Shown piece after piece: positions 1-8,131 of a stretch of 64,000 nt of DNA. The notes below the pieces were generated by a model. That model saw nothing but the letters and a program-made list of their open reading frames with translations, made no database searches and was not told where the DNA came from. Every line of letters starts with the position of its first letter. Position 1 is the first letter of the stretch. The position numbers and the translations under genes were made by a program. Source of the stretch: Tropicibacter sp. Alg240-R139 (lineage in GTDB: Bacteria; Pseudomonadota; Alphaproteobacteria; Rhodobacterales; Rhodobacteraceae). The stretch is taken from NCBI RefSeq assembly GCF_900537075.1, contig NZ_UNRA01000002.1:310001-374000 (forward strand), in the 5' to 3' direction.

Positions 1-310
1 AAGTCGTAAGGGGGAGGGCTGGCTACTGACCAGCTCTAAATCAAAACCGATGGGTGACAATTTCCTTCTTTGTGCTTGAAGCAGTGCCGGTTTTACCGGT
101 ACGGCGACTGTCGTAATCGTGTGAGCCAACTTGGCTTGGCCAGCGAAAGGCCAAGCTTGGCTTCCAACAAATAGGGGAGTCCTTCAGCTTTTACATGGCC
201 CGAAAGGAAAGCGCCGCCATCAAGCTGATCAACGATTCCAAGTCGTAAGACTCCTACCAAAACTTCACCGCACTGATAAAGCCCCGCCACTATTACATCA
301 GGAGGAGGTG
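1..310. other. Intergenic stretch left of tRNA-Arg
   Basis: No convincing gene is visible. The first ten bases (AAGTCGTAAG) could be the last codons of a gene entering from the left, reading Lys-Ser-stop. The same ten bases recur at 240-249, where they end a 17-codon open frame starting at ATG 195. That frame has no well-placed ribosome binding site. Two small hairpins lie at about 87-104 and 139-156, neither followed by a T run, so neither is called a terminator. Confidence 0.4.
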
Positions 311-387
311 TGGCGACCCCGGAAGAACTCGAATCCTCAACCTGCTGATTAGAAGTCAGCTGCTCTATCCAGTTGAGCTACGGGGCC
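311..387 (-). tRNA. tRNA-Arg, anticodon TCT
   Basis: Read on the minus strand, this is a full cloverleaf of 77 bases including an encoded CCA. The acceptor stem GGCCCCG pairs with CGGGGTC (one wobble pair), the D arm carries the usual AGCTCAACTGGATAGAGC, the anticodon stem-loop is CTGACTTCTAATCAG with anticodon TCT, and the T loop is TTCGAGT. It decodes AGA. It stands alone next to an AT-rich, gene-poor stretch, and tRNA genes of this kind are common integration points. Confidence 0.95.
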
Positions 388-970
388 GTATCCACAGAGG
401 GTATGTAGCAGATGAAAAAAACTGTGAAAAGCACGTTTCCTCCCCTCGAAGACAAGATAGTAATAATTTATCGAGATAAGTAATAATTTGAACACTAAAA
501 CACCCAGTGTCGTTGCCAACGTTTGGGGGCGAAGACATTTAGTTGGAAAAAATTACCTTATAATACAAAGTTTTATGGCTTTATTACTGCAAAGCAAAGC
601 AAGGGTTGCAGATCCTGAGCTCGTGCAAAAGGGGTTGCGGGGGAGATGGTTGGTTAAGATAAGGGTTCGAGTCCTCCAGGGCTCGCCAAATATACCGTCT
701 CTGTGCCAATTGACCATAAGTGTGGAGTTCCAGCGCGGTTTATGCAAATCCGCGCCAAGAAGGTTTTTTTGCTGGTGCAGGCAGCAGCAAGAGGGGCACC
801 GCAAATTCCCACAGGCAGCCTCTCCAGCTATTTGTCTTGTTTTATAGATGTCGTGCTTCTCGGTGGACACATACAATGGGCAGCATTCTTCTTAGGGCAG
901 TGCTCGCAAGGCGTTCTGGGGGTTAGAGAAGCTGGGAAATCTGGCGTGTGAAAGGGTGGTTTTCACCTGA
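388..970. other. AT-rich gene-poor region between tRNA-Arg and SemiSWEET
   Basis: No reading frame here looks like a real gene. The part from about 415 to 600 is clearly richer in A and T than the rest of the window. It contains a tRNA-like sequence (617-688) and a short GC hairpin (GCGCGG at 733-738 with CCGCGC at 750-755) followed eight bases later by seven T residues, which could be a weak terminator. The composition and the neighbouring tRNA suggest inserted or decayed DNA, which is inference. Confidence 0.5.
617..688 (+). pseudogene. Degenerate tRNA-like sequence with CCA end
   Basis: The last 28 bases look like the 3' half of a tRNA: a T loop TTCGAGT, then CCTCC, an acceptor strand AGGGCTC, a discriminator G and CCA. 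A matching 5' acceptor strand GAGCTCG (617-623) gives six pairs, and the total of 72 bases fits a tRNA. However, the T stem is broken (AAGGG against CCTCC), the D stem is only three pairs, and the anticodon stem does not pair properly and lacks T33. This is either a decayed tRNA or the tRNA end copied by an integrating element. It is not called functional. Confidence 0.5.
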
Positions 971-1231
971 CTAGGCCATTGACCGATCCAATTGATACTT
1001 CATCACCATCGCGCAAATGATGCTGGTGACAAACACGCCGTTCATTATCAAGACCGGGGTCAGCCCGAGAAAAAAAGCATAAGCTTCATAAAAGGCTCCG
1101 CTCAGACCCGAAGCAGCGAGAGTCCCCCAAGACAAATCAGTCATCGAGCGAGTTCGCATGGACTTGAAGATCTGCGGGAGAAAACTGATCATCAGGAAAA
1201 CGCCGCCTATATAGCCAAGCAGATCAACCAT
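971..1231 (-). CDS. SemiSWEET family sugar transporter (PQ-loop)
   Basis: The protein has 86 residues, the usual size for bacterial SemiSWEETs. These form a three-helix half-unit and work as homodimers in the inner membrane, moving small sugars down their gradient. Three hydrophobic segments are visible (about residues 3-20, 33-53, 58-78), and the first ends in the PQ motif (SFLPQIFKSMRTRS), followed by the typical SMTDLSWGTL. It is on the same strand as the downstream-oriented AraC gene to its right, about 95 bases away. The substrate cannot be told from the sequence. Confidence 0.85.
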   Translation of the reverse strand: MVDLLGYIGGVFLMISFLPQIFKSMRTRSMTDLSWGTLAASGLSGAFYEAYAFFLGLTPVLIMNGVFVTSIICAMVMKYQLDRSMA

Positions 1232-1325
1232 CCAACACCTCGCACGTTTTTTGTGGCACCGAGCAATCTACATGCTCTTGGGTAAACGACGAATGGATAG
1301 GTGTGAACACGTCGACCCCCTTGGA

Positions 1326-2249
1326 TCAGTTGCTTTCCAAGGTTTGACTGGGGAGTTCGCCATACATCCGACGATAGTACTGGGCAAATCTGCCCAGGTC
1401 GCTGAAGCCATTTCGAATTGCAATTTGCTTGATCAGAGTTCGGTCAAGGTTTGCTTGAATGATCTCCGAGCGGACGCACTGCAAACGTTGTTGCAACATG
1501 TAACGACCAGGGCTGATCCCAAGTTCCTGTCGAAATGCAAGGTCTAGAACCCGCAAACTGACCCCAAGAGTTGATGCCAAAGCGCTTGCACCGATCCGAT
1601 CAGACGAGTGATTTGCCAGCCGAACGGCCCGTTGAACCAGGCCAAAACCAGCGACTGGTCGAGCTCTTGGTTGTTGCATTGCGTTGGCTTCGTCCAGTGC
1701 TTTGCCAAGAAGACACAATATCTCATCCTGAAGCGCCAGATCGTCAAACAACATTTCAACTCGGTCAGACAACATCAACTCGAACAGGAGCTTGCGCAAT
1801 TGCCGACCGGTTCGCATCAACGGGACTACGGCGTTGGTACTGGAACTTACCAGTCCCCGCGTTTTGCACGGTAAGGCGTTGTACCGGTCAAAAAGGTCTG
1901 TTTGTGCCGTCAGCATCACCATGCTCAAGTTGTGTGGCGTGCGTGCGAAATGATCGCGATCCGAAGATGTAACCAGCATGTCGTCAGGTCCGACTTCGTG
2001 CCCGCACCAGGCTCCGGGCATCATGCTCGGGTGATAGAATGCTACAGTCGTCTTACCCTTTTCAATCAGCCAATCCGAGACGCCGCCATGGGTTTCCTGG
2101 TTGAACAGAAGTTCCATATCAGGCAGGCGGCGCGTCTTCACAATCGAAGTTGTCGGGCCTGTGTCAACTTGGACTGTTTCCAAATCCCATCCGCCAAAAG
2201 CGGATGCTGTTTGGCCAAAGTCGGCAAATTCTTGATGTGTTACGCTCAT
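1326..2249 (-). CDS. AraC family transcriptional regulator
   Basis: A 307-residue protein with an N-terminal sensory part of the AraC-binding-like type (about residues 1-180) and a C-terminal pair of helix-turn-helix motifs (about 210-305), ending in the family pattern FSDLGRFAQYYRRMYGELPS. The frame is open further upstream to a GTG at 2315. I chose the ATG at 2249 because MSVTHQEFADFGQ is the usual start of this family, though no strong ribosome binding site precedes either. It is divergent from the ureohydrolase gene at 2447, about 200 bases away, which makes that gene and the NylB-like gene plausible targets. Confidence 0.85.
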   Translation of the reverse strand: MSVTHQEFADFGQTASAFGGWDLETVQVDTGPTTSIVKTRRLPDMELLFNQETHGGVSDWLIEKGKTTVAFYHPSMMPGAWCGHEVGPDDMLVTSSDRDHFARTPHNLSMVMLTAQTDLFDRYNALPCKTRGLVSSSTNAVVPLMRTGRQLRKLLFELMLSDRVEMLFDDLALQDEILCLLGKALDEANAMQQPRARPVAGFGLVQRAVRLANHSSDRIGASALASTLGVSLRVLDLAFRQELGISPGRYMLQQRLQCVRSEIIQANLDRTLIKQIAIRNGFSDLGRFAQYYRRMYGELPSQTLESN

Positions 2250-2446
2250 GCTACCCGGCGGCGAACAGCCGCGATGTGCGCTATTTTCGGAAATTGGATC
2301 GGCGGTTTCATCCACATCCTCATCAAAGTCTAATTTTCCGAATCTGCATACTCATTTTTCGAAACGAGTAGAGCCCGTGAGATAGCATTGTCGTGCAACG
2401 CGGCAAGTTTGCGGCAGGCCGCAATCCCGGTCAACAGGAGTTATTG

Positions 2447-3682
2447 ATGTTTGAAAACATATGCAAAATATATGCTGGCACCATCGGGCTAGCCGCGATC
2501 GTGGCAGCATCTTCAGGTTTCGCTGAAGGTGAAAAAACCATCGAGCCAACAATCCCGATGGATACATCTGACCCTAGTTATGAGTTGTGGAAAACGCCAC
2601 GAGACGACCTGGGCAATGGCCGTGAAGCGGGCCCCATTAACGTTCAGCGTTATCCGGGGGGATTGGGGTTCGCTGGTATTCCTACGTTTTTCAAACAGCC
2701 GCTTGCGTTCACAACAGAGGATTTGGTTGCCGGTGATGTAGATGTCGCGGTCATTGCTGCTTACAACGACATGGGAGGTGGCGTACGCGGTGCAGCCCTT
2801 GGGCCGATGGCGATACGTGCCCTGCCAGGGCCAATGGCATGGGGTGTCATGCGCGCCGAACATATGCACACGATGGTCAACCCATTTGAGGTGCTGAACA
2901 TTGTCGACTATGGCGACGCCCCCAACGATCCATGGAGCACCCACCGGACGATGGACGCGGTGCGAGAGTTCTTGGCACCTGTGGTCGCCACCAAGAACCA
3001 AAGGGGTGAAAACATCATTCCCGTGATCGTGGGTGGTGACCATTCGCTGATGTATTCCAACGTTGCAGCGCTGTCTGATGTTTACGGCAAGGGTAACGTC
3101 GGAGTGGTCCATTTCGATGCACATTATGATGCGGGCAAGAACGTATTTGGCCATTTGATCAGTCACTCACAGCCGATTTACCGCCTGATCGATGAAGGCC
3201 ACGTTCCGGGCAAAAATTACATTCAGGTTGGCCTGCGCGGATACTACCCGTCAAAAAGCTCATTCGAGTGGATGCGCGAACAAGGGTTTCGCTATCACAC
3301 GATGGGCGAGGTCGAATTGCGCGGCTGGGAACCCGTCATGGAAGACGTACTGAAAGAAGCCAATGATGGCCCCGAGTACATGTACATCTCGTTTGATGTT
3401 GACGTGTTGGATCCCGCCTACATACCCGGAACGGGAACCCCCGAACCCAATGGCCTGACACCTCGGGAAGTGTTTCCATTGATCCGCCGTCTGTGCGCAG
3501 AATCCAATGTGGTCGGGTTTGAATTGGTTGAATTGGCACCAGAACGGGGGCACGGTTACGAGTCCGTGTTGACGTCTGAACGGATCATTCGCGAATGCCT
3601 TGTCGGGATCGCTCTGCGCAAATCGGGCATTGACGAGAAAGATTATCGTTCACCGTTGACACTAGATGACGGACGAGACTGA
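2447..3682 (+). CDS. Exported agmatinase/guanidinase-type ureohydrolase
   Basis: Ureohydrolases split a guanidino group into urea and an amine using two manganese ions. All six metal ligands are present: His199 (GGDHS), Asp224, His226 and Asp228 (DAHYD), and Asp317 and Asp319 (SFDVDVLDP). The 411 residues exceed the family's usual 300-350 because of an N-terminal extension. That extension starts with a hydrophobic stretch (about 8-22) and a possible cleavage site after Ala-26, so it looks like a signal peptide. The ATG at 2447 follows a good CAGGAG site; the open frame reaches further upstream without one. Export is unusual for this normally cytosolic family. The substrate (agmatine, guanidinobutyrate or other) is not predictable here. 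Confidence 0.85.
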   Translation: MFENICKIYAGTIGLAAIVAASSGFAEGEKTIEPTIPMDTSDPSYELWKTPRDDLGNGREAGPINVQRYPGGLGFAGIPTFFKQPLAFTTEDLVAGDVDVAVIAAYNDMGGGVRGAALGPMAIRALPGPMAWGVMRAEHMHTMVNPFEVLNIVDYGDAPNDPWSTHRTMDAVREFLAPVVATKNQRGENIIPVIVGGDHSLMYSNVAALSDVYGKGNVGVVHFDAHYDAGKNVFGHLISHSQPIYRLIDEGHVPGKNYIQVGLRGYYPSKSSFEWMREQGFRYHTMGEVELRGWEPVMEDVLKEANDGPEYMYISFDVDVLDPAYIPGTGTPEPNGLTPREVFPLIRRLCAESNVVGFELVELAPERGHGYESVLTSERIIRECLVGIALRKSGIDEKDYRSPLTLDDGRD

Positions 3683-3699
3683 ATGGTAAAAAATCACGC

Positions 3700-3727
3700 A
3701 GACCAACCGCCGCACAGTGGTTGGTCT
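3700..3727 (+). terminator. Hairpin after the ureohydrolase gene
   Basis: A nine-pair stem (AGACCAACC with GGTTGGTCT) and a ten-base loop lie 18 bases after the stop codon. A short T run follows about 11 bases later. It may end or attenuate transcription before the NylB-like gene at 3782. Confidence 0.55.
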
Positions 3728-3781
3728 GAAGTGCGCAATTTTTGTTAAACCCCGTTTTGCCCAGTATCAGGAGCAAGCTTC

Positions 3782-5092
3782 ATGCCTAGCAAACGCGTGT
3801 CATTCTGGCTGACAGCGGTCATCGCCAGCACCGTTGCAACGCTTGGTAGCGTGGCGATTGCGCAAGACAATATGGTTGACGGTCGCCCGATGACCGCTGC
3901 GGAAATGGAGATCATGACGGGCACACCGTCGTCAAAATCGATTGATATTGCGGCTTGGGACAAGGGCCCCGACAATCGCTGGGCCTTTCAGCACATCAGC
4001 GAATTCCTGCATGTTGCCAATATCAGCCGCGGCTCAGGAGCGGTGGCGCCGCTTGGCCGGGATATTGTGGATTTGTCGGGTGTTCAGTTTGACGGATTGG
4101 ACGAAAACCCGATGTCCGTTTCGGACATGCTTGTGCAGACTTATACTGATGGGTTTATCGTCCTGAACGATGGTCAGATTGTCTATGAAAAATACTTCAA
4201 CGGCATGAAACCTGACACGCGACACCTTTTGATGTCCGTATCAAAATCGGTGACTGGCACGCTTGCTGGCATTCTGGTGCAGGACGGCCGGTTGAACCCG
4301 ATCTCTTCAATTACCGATTACCTGCCAGAGTTGGAAGGCGCGCCGGGATTTGGCGATGTGACGGTTCGTCAAATTCTGGATATGACGACGGCGATCAAAT
4401 TCAGCGAAGACTATGCCGACCCCAACTCTGAAGTTGTGGCACATGAGGCGGCAACTGCCTGGCGCGGCGAAAACGCGCCGGGCGCATTGGATGGTATTCT
4501 GTCTTTTGCCGGAACAATCAAAAAGGATGACACACGCCCTCATGGCAAAGTCTTTCACTATGCGTCCATAAACACGGATGTTCTTGGTCTGCTGATCGAA
4601 CGCGCCTCGGGGCAACGTTTTGCCGATTTCATGAGCGATGCGATCTGGTCGAAGTTGGGGGTCGAACATGATGGCCATATCACTGTCGACTATCACGGGG
4701 CCGTTGCCGCAAACGGGGGCTTTGTTCTGACACTGCGTGATCTGGCCCGGTTTGGGCAGATGATGCTGGACGATGGATTTGCAAATGGACGCCAGATCGT
4801 TCCATCTGGTTGGGTGGATGATATCCGGTTCAATGGGAACAATTCAGCCTGGCAACCAACATCTTATGTCAAATTCTGGCCAGATGGATTTTATCGCAAC
4901 CAATGGTACGTCACCAAAGACGACAACGGGTCGTTTTTTGCGGTTGGCGTGAACGGTCAACATATCTGGATCAACCCGACAACCCGCACGGTTGTCGTCA
5001 AATTCTCGTCTTTGCCAGTCAGCGCAGACAAAGAAAATATTGTGCTGGGGTGGCTGGCGATGGATGCGATTTCCCGCTCTCTCGTTGACTAA
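3782..5092 (+). CDS. Exported serine hydrolase, NylB-like (beta-lactamase fold)
   Basis: The 436-residue protein belongs to the class C beta-lactamase fold hydrolases. It carries the SxxK motif Ser152-Lys155, and tyrosines at 211 (SEDYADPNSEV) and 260 (HYASINTDVLG) sit in contexts that match the catalytic tyrosines of 6-aminohexanoate-dimer hydrolase (NylB) as I remember that family. A signal peptide ends near AIAQ (about residue 28), so the enzyme is probably periplasmic or secreted. The ATG follows an AGGAGC site. It lies downstream of the exported ureohydrolase, so both may act on nitrogen compounds outside the cytoplasm. The natural substrate (amide or ester) is unknown; the NylB subgroup contains esterases as well as amidases. 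Confidence 0.85.
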   Translation: MPSKRVSFWLTAVIASTVATLGSVAIAQDNMVDGRPMTAAEMEIMTGTPSSKSIDIAAWDKGPDNRWAFQHISEFLHVANISRGSGAVAPLGRDIVDLSGVQFDGLDENPMSVSDMLVQTYTDGFIVLNDGQIVYEKYFNGMKPDTRHLLMSVSKSVTGTLAGILVQDGRLNPISSITDYLPELEGAPGFGDVTVRQILDMTTAIKFSEDYADPNSEVVAHEAATAWRGENAPGALDGILSFAGTIKKDDTRPHGKVFHYASINTDVLGLLIERASGQRFADFMSDAIWSKLGVEHDGHITVDYHGAVAANGGFVLTLRDLARFGQMMLDDGFANGRQIVPSGWVDDIRFNGNNSAWQPTSYVKFWPDGFYRNQWYVTKDDNGSFFAVGVNGQHIWINPTTRTVVVKFSSLPVSADKENIVLGWLAMDAISRSLVD

Positions 5093-5128
5093 TTTACAAG
5101 AGCAGGCATTTCCGCAACGGCCCATTCC

Positions 5129-5956
5129 CTAGAAAAAGAAAGACAGGCCAAATTTGAACTGTCTGTCAGGCCCTCCTGTCGGGGATCTGTTGACTGTGTA
5201 ATATCCAACATTCACATCAACGGCCGTGCCCGACTCTTCGTTCGTGACAATTGTGCGCCCTACCATCAGGCCCAAGGGAATCTGCCAGGCCTCATCATTG
5301 TTGGGGGCTTTCCAATTGTAGGACACCACATTGTTGTACCCAATGTACCACCCGCTACCGAGACCGTAGTTCACAATCGGCTGCAAGATCGTGGTGCTGA
5401 AATTGTTCTCTCCCCACATATGGGCCAATACGGCACCCCAAGAAAGATCACCTGATTGCCCGAACACCACGGCCGCTGGACCAGCACCCCAGCCGGGACC
5501 TTCTAAAGAGGCTTTCGTGTGTGTCGGCAAAGAAACCTGTGCCCCAAAACCATACGCAATGTTGCCGGTTGCAGTGGGCGCATAAAATGCTTGCACCGTT
5601 GAATCGCCGATGCCCCATTCTAGGTCGGTGTTGGATGTAGGGCCCGAAATTCCCGGTGGAAGGGCCGCGCCGGGCTGAACCCCTTGAATCGGAATGATCC
5701 CGCGAAGGACCAAATTCGCACCATCCAGCGGAATTGCGTAAACCGGCTGTAGCTGAAAATTGTAGCTGTCCTCATCATTCGTTCCGGTTTTGAAGGAGAC
5801 TGTGTTGTCGGTCATTATCGCGCGGACATCCGCAAGCGGGTTCGCCGCCTTTCGCGCAGCCTGACAAGACGCATCACAATTTGCGTCAGCATATGCCGCC
5901 ATCGAGCTGACAGACAGAAAAACGGTGGCAACCGCGGGTTTGAAAACATGTTTCAT
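5129..5956 (-). CDS. Outer-membrane beta-barrel protein, transporter-like
   Basis: A 275-residue exported protein with a clear signal peptide ending near AYADA (about 23). The rest alternates short amphipathic strands with turns and ends in phenylalanine (LSFFF), as outer-membrane barrels do. The pattern of strands and glycine/asparagine turns resembles the Phenol_MetA_deg family (PF13557), which is found near aromatic or other catabolic genes; that assignment is from memory. It converges on the NylB-like gene with a 36-base gap and may serve as its substrate channel. A profile search would settle the family. Confidence 0.65.
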   Translation of the reverse strand: MKHVFKPAVATVFLSVSSMAAYADANCDASCQAARKAANPLADVRAIMTDNTVSFKTGTNDEDSYNFQLQPVYAIPLDGANLVLRGIIPIQGVQPGAALPPGISGPTSNTDLEWGIGDSTVQAFYAPTATGNIAYGFGAQVSLPTHTKASLEGPGWGAGPAAVVFGQSGDLSWGAVLAHMWGENNFSTTILQPIVNYGLGSGWYIGYNNVVSYNWKAPNNDEAWQIPLGLMVGRTIVTNEESGTAVDVNVGYYTVNRSPTGGPDRQFKFGLSFFF

Positions 5957-6087
5957 CTTGCTCTCCAGGGTATCAGGTAAGAAGGCGGCTCTTTATCTTT
6001 CGGACGCTAAGATTTTGACGTTTGATTGACGGTGACGACCGTGTTGCGGAAATCTTGGATGCTATGAAAGCAATTTTCTGGGGCACC

Positions 6088-6783
6088 TTATTGCTTGTAT
6101 TCTATGACCTCGGTGGCGTGCAGTGCATAGCCAACATCAAATCCCGTTACACCGTCCGACAATCCCACGCTTTGCTGCGATTTTTCGATTGTCATTTGAC
6201 CTGTGACCCAAACCGGGGTGAACAATCCGTTTACCTGAAAATTCACGTTGGACCGTACATGAACGATCTGATTGGCAGGTGGCGGTGGCGTGTGAATGCA
6301 GGCGCCGACATATGGCACAAGCAGAAATTCGACCACTTGATTGCCGTCGAATTCCAGTGGCAGCACATAACCGGGAATTTTGATCTCTGATCCGTCCCAT
6401 TCTGTTCGCACCATCGAGCGCTGCGCCACGATCTTCGATTGGAACGTGCGGTCTTTTCTGATCAAGGCCTGCGCATCCAGATCCGCAGCGGCCAGTTCGT
6501 CATGAAGTTCGTTCAAACGCAGGCTGACGTTTTCGGGCAGGTCAATATCGTCTTTGCGGTTGCTCTCAAGAACCAGTAATTCCTCCAGCGCTTTGCGCGA
6601 TTCAAAATCAAGGGCAAAATACGGATCGTCCTGCGGTTCAATTGGCATCGTGAGATCTCGCCACCCAATTTGTTGCTGGGCCAAGCTCAACTCAGGTAGC
6701 GACATCAGAATACCGATTGACGCACTAGCCAATATAAGGCGTTGAAACATCGCGCTCTGCAATCCCATGGTTCTGCCGAACAC
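6088..6783 (-). CDS. DUF3299 exported protein
   Basis: A 231-residue protein with an N-terminal hydrophobic signal (about residues 12-34, ending SLAQQ). Its C-terminal half carries the DUF3299 signature: GYVLPLEFDGNQV, then VEFLLVPYVGACIHTPPPP and NQIV. The family has no established function; members are periplasmic and often sit near metal or transport genes. An alternative start is the Met at 6765. It stands 131 bases from the outer-membrane protein on the same strand. Confidence 0.8.
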   Translation of the reverse strand: MFGRTMGLQSAMFQRLILASASIGILMSLPELSLAQQQIGWRDLTMPIEPQDDPYFALDFESRKALEELLVLESNRKDDIDLPENVSLRLNELHDELAAADLDAQALIRKDRTFQSKIVAQRSMVRTEWDGSEIKIPGYVLPLEFDGNQVVEFLLVPYVGACIHTPPPPANQIVHVRSNVNFQVNGLFTPVWVTGQMTIEKSQQSVGLSDGVTGFDVGYALHATEVIEYKQ

Positions 6784-6853
6784 ATCGACAATCTGATAAG
6801 CACAAATTGAATAGGCTGAGCTGCATCAAGGCAAGCGATTTTACCCAATTATC

Positions 6854-6873
6854 GGGCTTTGTTGCGCAAATCC
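6854..6873. mobile_element. Possible insertion-sequence end (remnant)
   Basis: The sequence GGGCTTTGTTGCGCAAATCC resembles the terminal inverted repeat of IS5-like elements common in alphaproteobacteria, as far as I can recall. No second end and no transposase remain in the window. It lies in the 233-base gap between the DUF3299 gene and the GlxA-type regulator, where the accessory-looking block gives way to the glycine genes. Confidence 0.3.
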
Positions 6874-7016
6874 GGTGACGGACAGACCTTTCCTTTCCCC
6901 GGACGAACTTACCCTGAGGGTTCTATGACGGGCATCTGCCGATCGGGGGCAGCGCCGAGCAGGAGTTTGGTCTTTCACGTCCTGTTTCGATCCTGCATTT
7001 GGACAAGGACCAGCGC

Positions 7017-8015
7017 CTAAGCGCTTCGGGCTTCGCCAGCTGTGGTAAAGGCTTGACGCCGCAGCGTTCTGGGGCTGGAACCAAGCTCCTTGCGGCACCA
7101 ATAGCTGAGGTTGGTGAGCGAGCTGAACCCGGTTGCAATCACGATCTCTGGCAGGGATAGGCTGGAATGCACCATCAGCTGATGTGCCCGCTCAATCCGC
7201 AGGTTGCGGTAAGCGACCAACGGTGTGGTGTCGGTCTTCTCCTGGAATCGCCGCTCTAGCTTGCGGGTGGACACGCCAACCTGTCTGGCCAGTTCGCGGA
7301 CGCGCTTGGGTTCTTCGATGTGGTCCTGCATCAGGTCTAGAATGCGCGCGATCAGCGCATCACCCTCGGCGCGTTGTTTTAGGTGCAGGGCGACCTTGCT
7401 GCGGGTGCGCTCGGACGGGTGTGAAAGGCCCAGATACTCGGCCAGGGCACCGGCAATGAACTGACCGTGGTCTTCCCGGATCAGGTCGATGAACAGGTTC
7501 AGTGCCGCAAAGGGGCTGGTGGCGCTGTGCAGTGCATTTGAATGCGCAATGTGACGCCCGCCTTGGGCGGGGGTCAGGTGCTCTTCTTCTGCAGCGGCCC
7601 GAAAATTGGGGTGCACAGCGATCTGGTGGTTGTCACGCAGACCAGTCTCGCCCAGCAGGAACACGGCGCCGCCCACCAGAACTGTGCGCGGGGCAAGGCG
7701 GATGATGCGTTGTACCTTGTGCCGGTCGCTGTCCGAAACCTGCCAGCGGTTGTGGATGCCGCCGAGAAACACCACCGTTCGGCGGCTCCAGCGGCGGGGA
7801 TCCTGGTGGTGAGGTTCGGACAAATGCCGCACTGACAAGCGATAGCCGCCGCTCGTTAGCAGCTCGTTGGCGGAGTGGAACATGTCCTCGATCATCCGGG
7901 TTCCGGCCAGCGGTGCGCTGTCGGGCAGCAGGATGTCGATGTCGTGAAACGGTGTCGCGCCCGATGGCGCAAGGGTGCAGTGAGCGGTGTCTGAAACCGG
8001 ATTGAAAAAGGTCAT
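7017..8015 (-). CDS. GlxA family AraC-type transcriptional regulator
   Basis: A 332-residue regulator with an N-terminal DJ-1/PfpI-like domain (about 25-210), which in this family senses small molecules without catalysis, and a C-terminal AraC DNA-binding domain (about 225-320; IVIATGFSSLTNLSYWCRKELGSSP). The start follows CAGGAGGAGACAGGC, a strong ribosome binding site. It lies just downstream of gcvP on the same strand, separated by a hairpin. GlxA-type regulators often control glycine, betaine, carnitine or dimethylglycine catabolism, so control of the gcv genes is plausible but inferred from position. Confidence 0.85.
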   Translation of the reverse strand: MTFFNPVSDTAHCTLAPSGATPFHDIDILLPDSAPLAGTRMIEDMFHSANELLTSGGYRLSVRHLSEPHHQDPRRWSRRTVVFLGGIHNRWQVSDSDRHKVQRIIRLAPRTVLVGGAVFLLGETGLRDNHQIAVHPNFRAAAEEEHLTPAQGGRHIAHSNALHSATSPFAALNLFIDLIREDHGQFIAGALAEYLGLSHPSERTRSKVALHLKQRAEGDALIARILDLMQDHIEEPKRVRELARQVGVSTRKLERRFQEKTDTTPLVAYRNLRIERAHQLMVHSSLSLPEIVIATGFSSLTNLSYWCRKELGSSPRTLRRQAFTTAGEARSA

Positions 8016-8081
8016 GCCTGTCTCCTCCTGGTGATGGATCGCGTCAGTTTTGGGGGCACCCTGAGAAAAGGGGAGGGTGTG

Positions 8082-8106
8082 CCCTGCCAGAGATTTTCCG
8101 GCAGGG
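8082..8106 (-). terminator. Hairpin downstream of gcvP
   Basis: A seven-pair GC-rich stem (CCCTGCC with GGCAGGG) lies in the gap between gcvP and the GlxA-type regulator. On the minus strand it comes 26 bases after the gcvP stop and is followed by a pyrimidine-rich run. It probably marks the end of the gcv transcript. Confidence 0.5.
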
Positions 8107-8131
8107 TAGGTTTCTTGGTGGCCTGAACGGA

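Noticed and set aside
540-570. Promoter-like TTGGAA and TATAAT boxes
   Set aside because: The two boxes are only about ten bases apart, too close for a sigma-70 promoter, and no gene follows.
488-951. Short open frames after the tRNA-Arg gene
   Set aside because: They have no ribosome binding sites, overlap each other on both strands and run through the tRNA-like sequence.
6841-7101. Short frame ending in FAQQSPIIG as a gene
   Set aside because: It overlaps the GlxA-type regulator and likely reflects the end of an old insertion sequence rather than a real protein.
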